Both the position numbers and the translations under genes were made by a program. A DNA stretch of 8,824 nucleotides from Candidatus Rokuibacteriota bacterium (GTDB taxonomy: Bacteria; Methylomirabilota; Methylomirabilia; Rokubacteriales; CSP1-6): NCBI GenBank assembly GCA_003220195.1, contig QHRT01000085.1, positions 1 through 8,824 on the forward strand, in the 5' to 3' direction. The notes under the pieces are model-generated. The model searched no databases. It had not been told where the DNA came from and saw only the letters and a program-made list of their open reading frames with translations. Every line of letters begins with the position of its first letter. Within the stretch, counting starts at the first letter, position 1. Below are positions 5,586-8,824 of the stretch, one piece after another.

Positions 5586-8500
5586 GTGATCCGCGACAAG
5601 ATCTCAGATGTCCTCGACCTGACCGCGAACGCCGCGGCGCTGCGGCAGGGGTTTCGCCGGCTCGGGTTTGCCGAGCCCGCGCGCGCTGTCGCCAATCTCG
5701 AAGCGCTCACGCCGACGCCGCGCGACACCGAATTGCTCGCGCCCGCGTGGCCGCGACTCGCCGCCGAGCTCGCGGCGTCACCGGACCCCGACATGGCGCT
5801 CAACAACCTGGAGCGCGTCGCGTCGGCCGCGGACCGCGCGGTCTTCTTCCGCACGCTCGCGGAGCACCCCGGCGCCGCGCAGCTGATCGCCACGATCGCC
5901 GGCGCGAGCCAGTTCCTCGCCGACACGCTGCGCCGGCGCCCGAGCCTCTTCACGTGGCTCCTCGAGCCGACGACGATGCGCCCGTGGCTCGCGGAGGAGC
6001 TCGCCGCGGATCTCGCGGCCTCGCTCGGTCCCGTCTCGACGCGCGACGCGCGCATGAATGCGCTGCGCCGGTTCAAGTACCGCCACCTTCTCCGGATCGG
6101 CGCGCGCGATTTGCTGGGCGATGCCGATCTGATCGTGACGACCGAGGAACTGTCGCGCGTGGTCGACGTCTGTCTCGGGGCCGTCTGGCAGATGGCGGAG
6201 GACGCCACGCGCGCGCAGTACGGCCCGCCGCGGGACGCGGACGGCGCCGAGACCGGGATGGCCATCGTCGCGATGGGGAAGCTCGGCGGCGAGGAGCTGA
6301 ATTACTCGTCGGACATCGACCTGATGTTCGCGTACGGCGCCGATGGTGAGACGGATGGCGGAGCGGCCGGTCGCCTGGCCAACGGCGCGTACTTCGAGCG
6401 CGTGTGCCGGGCCATCGTGGCGCAGCTCGAGGACGTCACCGAGGAAGGCTCGCTGTTCCGGGTTGACTTGAGACTCAGACCCGAGGGGCGCTCGGGGCCG
6501 GTGGTGCTCTCGCTCGACGGCTATCGCACCTACTACCGCGAGCGGGCGGAGCTCTGGGAACGCCAGGCGCTGTTGAAGTCGCGCATCGCGGCCGGCGACG
6601 AGCGCGTCGGCGCGAGCTTTGCCGAGCTGGCGCGCGATGTGGTCTACCGGCCCGGCGTCGATCCCGGGATCGCGGTCGCCATCAGGGCGATGAAGCGTGA
6701 GATCGATCGATCGGTCGAGGCGAAGGGCGGCGAAGAGCTCAACGTCAAGCTGGGACGCGGCGGCATTCGCGAGATCGAGTTCCTCGTGCAGGCGCTTCAG
6801 CTCCTGTACGGCGGCGACGACCCGTGGCTGCGGGAGCGTCACTCGCTCAAGGCGATCTTTCGCCTGGCCGAGCGCGGCTACCTGGTGCCGGAGCTCGGAC
6901 GGACGCTCTCGCATGCGTACGTGCATCTGCGGACCGTCGAGCACCGTCTGCAGATCCTCCACGAGCTGCAGACGCACACGCTGCCGCGTGAGCCAGTCGA
7001 GCTCGGGCGTCTCGCACGGCGGCTCGGATTCACCGGGTCCCCGCGCGTCGCCGCCCGCGCGTTCGCGGCGTACCACCGGGGCGTGACGCGCGACGTGCAC
7101 CGGGCGTTCCGCGAATTTTTCGCCGAGCCCGAGGCGACGAGCCCGCGGCGGCTCAAGCCGCCGAGTCTGGTTGCGCTGCGCGCGACGGGGTTTCGCGACC
7201 CGGAGCGCGCGCGCCACAATCTGAAGCTGGTCGTCGAGGGGCGTCCGCTCGTTCCGTACGCCGGCGCCATGCGCGAGGCGCTCGAGCGTCTCTATCCCGC
7301 GCTGCTGGACGAGATCTGGAAGAGCCCGGATCTCGACGAGGCGCTGAACCAGTTCGAGCGCTTTCTGGCGGCGGCGGGCCCGCGCGTCGGGCTCATCGAG
7401 CTCCTGGCCAAAGATCGCGAGGTGTTGAGCGGACTGCTCCGTCTCTGCGCGGGTGGCGATCTGCTGACGCAGCTCCTGATCGCGCAGCCCGAGCTGCTGA
7501 CGAGTCTGGTGGCGCGCACCGGTTCTCGGATCAGGCGCGAGGCCGATTTCCGTGTGGCGTTCGCGTCCGTGTTTGCGCCGGGCCTGACGCCCGGCGATCG
7601 CCGCGACGCGCTGCGCCGGGTGAAGCAAGCGGAAGAGCTCGGCATCGTCTGGCGGTATCTGCTCTCGGTGACCACGATCGAGGGATACTCACGAGAGATG
7701 ACCGCGCTCGCCGAAGCCACCCTCGCTGCCGGCTCGCTCCTGGTCCTCGGCCCGCTCGTGGAGCGCCACGGCGTCCCGCGCGGGTCGACGGGAGCGTTCG
7801 TGCCGGCGGTGGTCGTCGGCATGGGCAAGCTGGGCGGGCGCGAGCTGACGACGGGCTCCGATCTCGACCTCTTCGCCGCATTCTCGGAAGATGGTGAGAC
7901 GGACGGCCCCGAGCGGATCGAAGCCCACGCGTTCTGGAGTGCCGTGGCGGAGCGGCTGAGTGGCGCGCTCGGCGACGTGACGGCGGCGGGCGTCGCCTTT
8001 CCGGTCGACATGCGCTTGCGCCCCGGCAGCAAGGGCAGCGGATTCGCGTCGAGTCAGGCCGCGCTCGAGCGCTATTACGAGGAGTGGGGCGATCTGTGGG
8101 AACGGCAGACGCTCACCCGAGCCCGGGTGGTCGTCGGCGATCCGCGGCTGGCGCGACGGATCATGCGCTCGCTCCGCCGGGTCGTGTACGGGAGCCCGCT
8201 GCCGCGCACGTCGCTGAAGGAGATCACGCAGGTCCGGCACCGCATGGAGGTCGAGCTGGGGAAGGAGACGCCCGGCCGCTATCACGTGAAGTACGGCAAG
8301 GGGGGACTGGTCGACGTGGAATTCCTGACCCAGGCGTTGCAGCTCGTCCATGGGGCGGAGAACGCCGCGGTACGGCGGACCGGAACGATCCCGGCGCTCG
8401 TGGCGCTCGGCCGCGCCGGGGCGCTCGTGCCCGACACCGCGACGGCGATGGCGGATCACTACCGTGTGCTCCGTCGCGTGTCCGCGGCGCTGCGGCTTCT

Positions 8501-8654
8501 CGGCGCGCGCCCCGCCGACGTGCTGGAGCTGGCTGGACCCATGCCCGCGCGCGTGGCGAGCGCGCTCGGCTACGCGTCGCGCGCCGAATTCCTGGAGGAC
8601 TACCGCCGACGCACCGGCTTCGTCCGGGCGACATACAAGGAGTTGCTCGCGTGA
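5586..8654 (+). CDS. glnE: Bifunctional glutamine synthetase adenylyltransferase / adenylyl-removing enzyme
   Basis: A 1022-residue cytoplasmic enzyme that switches glutamine synthetase off by adding AMP to a Tyr and on by phosphorolytic removal, under PII and glutamine control. Two homologous halves are visible. The N-terminal adenylyl-removase half has MGKLGG (230-235), D243-x-D245, VDLRLRP (293-299), ELWERQ, and GRGGIREIEF (390-399). The C-terminal adenylyltransferase half has MGKLGG (746-751), D759-x-D761, VDMRLRP (807-813), DLWERQ, and YGKGGLVDVEFL near 903-914. A helical linker separates them. Both metal-binding DxD pairs are intact, so both activities are expected. It is somewhat longer than E. 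coli GlnE (about 950). The start is GTG 5586 or TTG 5583; an in-frame stop at 5556 excludes earlier ones, and GTG is chosen because the other non-ATG starts here are GTG. It follows glnB by about 30 nt, and its stop overlaps polA by GTGA. Confidence 0.96.
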   Translation: MIRDKISDVLDLTANAAALRQGFRRLGFAEPARAVANLEALTPTPRDTELLAPAWPRLAAELAASPDPDMALNNLERVASAADRAVFFRTLAEHPGAAQLIATIAGASQFLADTLRRRPSLFTWLLEPTTMRPWLAEELAADLAASLGPVSTRDARMNALRRFKYRHLLRIGARDLLGDADLIVTTEELSRVVDVCLGAVWQMAEDATRAQYGPPRDADGAETGMAIVAMGKLGGEELNYSSDIDLMFAYGADGETDGGAAGRLANGAYFERVCRAIVAQLEDVTEEGSLFRVDLRLRPEGRSGPVVLSLDGYRTYYRERAELWERQALLKSRIAAGDERVGASFAELARDVVYRPGVDPGIAVAIRAMKREIDRSVEAKGGEELNVKLGRGGIREIEFLVQALQLLYGGDDPWLRERHSLKAIFRLAERGYLVPELGRTLSHAYVHLRTVEHRLQILHELQTHTLPREPVELGRLARRLGFTGSPRVAARAFAAYHRGVTRDVHRAFREFFAEPEATSPRRLKPPSLVALRATGFRDPERARHNLKLVVEGRPLVPYAGAMREALERLYPALLDEIWKSPDLDEALNQFERFLAAAGPRVGLIELLAKDREVLSGLLRLCAGGDLLTQLLIAQPELLTSLVARTGSRIRREADFRVAFASVFAPGLTPGDRRDALRRVKQAEELGIVWRYLLSVTTIEGYSREMTALAEATLAAGSLLVLGPLVERHGVPRGSTGAFVPAVVVGMGKLGGRELTTGSDLDLFAAFSEDGETDGPERIEAHAFWSAVAERLSGALGDVTAAGVAFPVDMRLRPGSKGSGFASSQAALERYYEEWGDLWERQTLTRARVVVGDPRLARRIMRSLRRVVYGSPLPRTSLKEITQVRHRMEVELGKETPGRYHVKYGKGGLVDVEFLTQALQLVHGAENAAVRRTGTIPALVALGRAGALVPDTATAMADHYRVLRRVSAALRLLGARPADVLELAGPMPARVASALGYASRAEFLEDYRRRTGFVRATYKELLA
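8637..8642 (+). promoter_or_regulatory. Shine-Dalgarno for polA within glnE
   Basis: AAGGAG lies in the last codons of glnE, 8 nt before the GTG at 8651. This near-ideal match and spacing confirms the GTG start of the overlapping downstream gene. Confidence 0.7.
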
Positions 8655-8824
8655 GCCAGAGTCTCTACATCGTGGACGGGCACTCGCATCTCTTCCGCGC
8701 GTACCACGCCATCGGATACCTCTCGACGTCGAGGGGGGTGCCGAGCCACGCAGTGCTGATCCTGTCCACGATGCTCTGGAAGCTGATCCGGGAGGAGAAG
8801 CCGGACTATCTCGGCATCGCGCTC
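8651..8824 (+). CDS. polA: DNA polymerase I, N-terminal 5'-3' exonuclease start (partial)
   Basis: The first 58 codons are present and the gene runs off the window end. The residues match the start of the 5' nuclease domain of Pol I: LYIVDGHSHLFRAYHA (5-20) contains the first metal-binding Asp (Asp9) and the conserved FRAYHA. This is followed by a LSTSRGVPSHAV segment equivalent to the usual L-x-x-S-x-G-x-P-T-x-A, then a helix MLWKLIREEKPDYLGIAL leading to the second Asp outside the window. Pol I removes RNA primers and fills gaps in replication and repair. A stand-alone 5'-3' exonuclease is possible because the polymerase part is not seen. The GTG start overlaps the glnE stop (GTGA) with AAGGAG 8 nt upstream, so it is read as the next gene of the same operon. 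Confidence 0.9.
   Translation, partial: MSQSLYIVDGHSHLFRAYHAIGYLSTSRGVPSHAVLILSTMLWKLIREEKPDYLGIAL

Noticed and set aside
4898..6265. Minus-strand open frame (455 codons) spanning the transporter, glnB and glnE
   Set aside because: Crosses three well-supported genes on the other strand and has Ser/Arg/Ala-rich content typical of an antisense shadow.
5778..7628. Long minus-strand open frame (616 codons) opposite glnE
   Set aside because: Same shadow effect from high third-position GC in glnE; no domain signal.

Overview
The window comes from a very GC-rich, LPS-bearing (diderm) bacterium. Every convincing gene lies on the + strand and encodes a chromosomal housekeeping or envelope protein. 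I see no transposase, integrase, phage gene, toxin-antitoxin pair, CRISPR array, tRNA or rRNA. The gene set and sequence flavour would fit an uncultivated high-GC lineage such as Rokubacteria/Methylomirabilota or a deltaproteobacterial relative. That placement is an impression from sequence style, not a demonstrated assignment.

Region 1 (1-1143): the last 65 codons of a probable lptD (outer-membrane LPS translocon barrel) overlap by an ATGA junction the start of a UbiA-superfamily membrane prenyltransferase. This enzyme most resembles the decaprenyl-phosphate phosphoribosyltransferase branch. Both point to envelope or polysaccharide assembly.

Region 2 (1144-1525): a 382-base gap with no believable gene, but unusually structured. 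It holds a 20-bp tandem repeat, a 149-nt imperfect palindrome that folds almost end to end (1278-1426), an 11-bp direct repeat, an all-GC 11-bp hairpin, and a TACAAT box with a Shine-Dalgarno just before gltX.

Region 3 (1526-8824): a tight run of six genes: gltX (glutamyl-tRNA synthetase), a histidine-phosphatase-family enzyme, a Na+/phosphate cotransporter with a PhoU-like tail, glnB (PII), glnE (glutamine synthetase adenylyltransferase/adenylyl-removase) and the start of polA. Three of the junctions are GTGA overlaps, glnB starts 2 nt after the transporter stop, and the only real gap is about 30 nt before glnE. This looks like one operon with translational coupling. Its core is nitrogen control: PII with its effector GlnE, which sets glutamine synthetase activity. 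Glutamate charging of tRNA and phosphate uptake lie just upstream, and DNA polymerase I downstream.

No new enzymatic system is evident. The item most deserving follow-up is the long palindrome and associated repeats between ubiA and gltX. Secondary points are a DPPR-synthase-like enzyme next to lptD, an altered second QSS motif in the phosphate transporter, and the PII/phosphate-transporter junction.
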